6,332 bases of DNA, taken from the NCBI GenBank assembly GCA_018814055.1, contig JAHJAL010000013.1:1-6332 (forward strand), written 5' to 3'. The stretch comes from Patescibacteria group bacterium. Its GTDB lineage: Bacteria; Patescibacteriota; JAHJAL01. The position numbers and the translations under genes are program-made. Below are positions 5,817 through 6,332 of this stretch, piece by piece. Position 1 is the first letter of the stretch; each line of letters opens with the position of its first letter. Under the pieces are notes generated by a model, which was given only the letters and a program-made list of their open reading frames with translations, did not search any database and was not told the DNA's origin.

Positions 5817-6332
5817 TCAAAAAAACATCTCATAAGTCTCGAAATAATTCTGCCATATTGTTTCCAGATTAACATAATCCAAAAAAGCAAACATCAAAAT
5901 AATATTCAAAAATATCAAATTCAGAATAGAGATAAAAATAACTCCAAAAATTTTGCCGGTCAATTTCATGTCTGGTTGTTCAATTTTGAGTGTCTCCCAG
6001 TTGGATAAATAGTGAAAAGCCAAACTGGCTCCCAACAAAAAGAAAAACAAGAAATAATAATCCTCAAGGTCATAATAAAAATTCAGCAATAGATATATCA
6101 CCGCTATCACAAACGAATACAGCGGAAAAAAATATGGCGCCAAATCAATCACGAAATTTGACTGAGTCAGTTCCACCCAGCCGCCCTGGGAAGATACTTT
6201 GATTTTTTTCACCTGCGCCCCAGCTATCACCGCGAATACCGCGTGTGTAAATTCGTGCGCCAGAATATAGAAAAAAATCGGTTGATAGATCAAAAAGTGG
6301 ATAAAGCTATACACCGCCGCTCCCACTAGCAA
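5817..6332 (-). CDS. M50-type membrane zinc metallopeptidase, 5' end beyond window
   Basis: This is an integral-membrane protein with the zinc-protease motif HEFTH (residues 26-30 of the visible part), inside a hydrophobic segment as in site-2-protease/M50 enzymes. It is followed by GAQVKKIKVSSQGGWVELTQSNFVIDLAPYFFPLYSF. The NFxIxLAPYFFP stretch with a preceding GG(W/H)V is what I remember from M50B-like proteins of the HELTHA type; D63 or N59 could supply the third zinc ligand. Hydrophobic segments lie at about 3-24, 31-38, 64-86, 92-109 and 125-150, giving perhaps four to five passes. The frame is open to the window edge, and the TTG there is just the first visible codon, so the true start is probably upstream. 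Substrate unknown: it could act in regulated intramembrane proteolysis or membrane-protein turnover. The TGA stop is adjacent to the next gene's start. Confidence 0.82.
   Translation of the reverse strand: MLVGAAVYSFIHFLIYQPIFFYILAHEFTHAVFAVIAGAQVKKIKVSSQGGWVELTQSNFVIDLAPYFFPLYSFVIAVIYLLLNFYYDLEDYYFLFFFLLGASLAFHYLSNWETLKIEQPDMKLTGKIFGVIFISILNLIFLNIILMFAFLDYVNLETIWQNYFETYEMFF

Noticed and set aside
5817..5819. UGA recoding as Gly (Gracilibacteria/Absconditabacteria code)
   Set aside because: TGA ends the peptidase frame exactly where the next gene begins, and the main genes contain no in-frame TGA, so UGA is a stop here.

Overview
All convincing genes in this 6.3 kb window lie on the minus strand, so the genome reads from right (6332) to left (1). 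The content suggests a small-genome bacterium of the Candidate Phyla Radiation (Patescibacteria), though this is inference. The evidence is AT-rich DNA with short intergenic gaps, lysine-rich proteins, a threonyl-tRNA synthetase without its N-terminal TGS domain, a MiaB whose C-terminal half resembles candidate-phylum versions as I remember them, and several proteins I cannot assign. UGA is read as stop (end of the M50-type gene) and Trp is encoded by UGG in the codons read by hand, so the UGA=Gly code of Gracilibacteria/Absconditabacteria is unlikely.

Layout in transcription order. (1) 6332-5817: 3' part of a multi-pass membrane zinc peptidase of M50 type (HEFTH motif), running off the window edge. 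(2) 5808-4906: an unrecognised soluble protein of about 300 residues with a charged, coiled-coil-like tail, directly adjacent to the peptidase gene. (3) 4901-4640: a promoter with consensus -10, then a complete T-box riboswitch. It has a stem I with AGUA motif and an ACC (Thr) specifier, an AU-rich hairpin in the stem II position, a stem III hairpin, the core UGGAACCGCG, and mutually exclusive antiterminator and terminator. (4) 4578-2773: thrS, with a strong ribosome binding site, followed by an intrinsic terminator at 2658-2690. (5) 2623-2237: a 128-residue lysine-rich protein of unknown function. (6) 2214-2066: a 149-bp near-palindrome with perfect 43-bp inverted arms, wedged between that gene and miaB. 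(7) 2054-753: miaB. (8) 705-559: a small, very basic putative protein. (9) 540-1: the first 180 codons of miaA, continuing beyond the window.

How the genes work together: MiaA adds the dimethylallyl group to A37 of tRNAs reading UNN codons, and MiaB then methylthiolates the product, so the left third is a compact tRNA-modification cluster encoding two successive enzymes. ThrRS charges tRNA-Thr and its mRNA is predicted to be switched on by uncharged tRNA-Thr(GGU) through the T-box. I see no defence, CRISPR or obvious autonomous transposon genes. The items most worth a second look are the 149-bp palindrome at the miaB promoter/start region, the T-box in what looks like a candidate-phylum genome, the small basic ORF between miaB and miaA, and the altered active-site residues of ThrRS.
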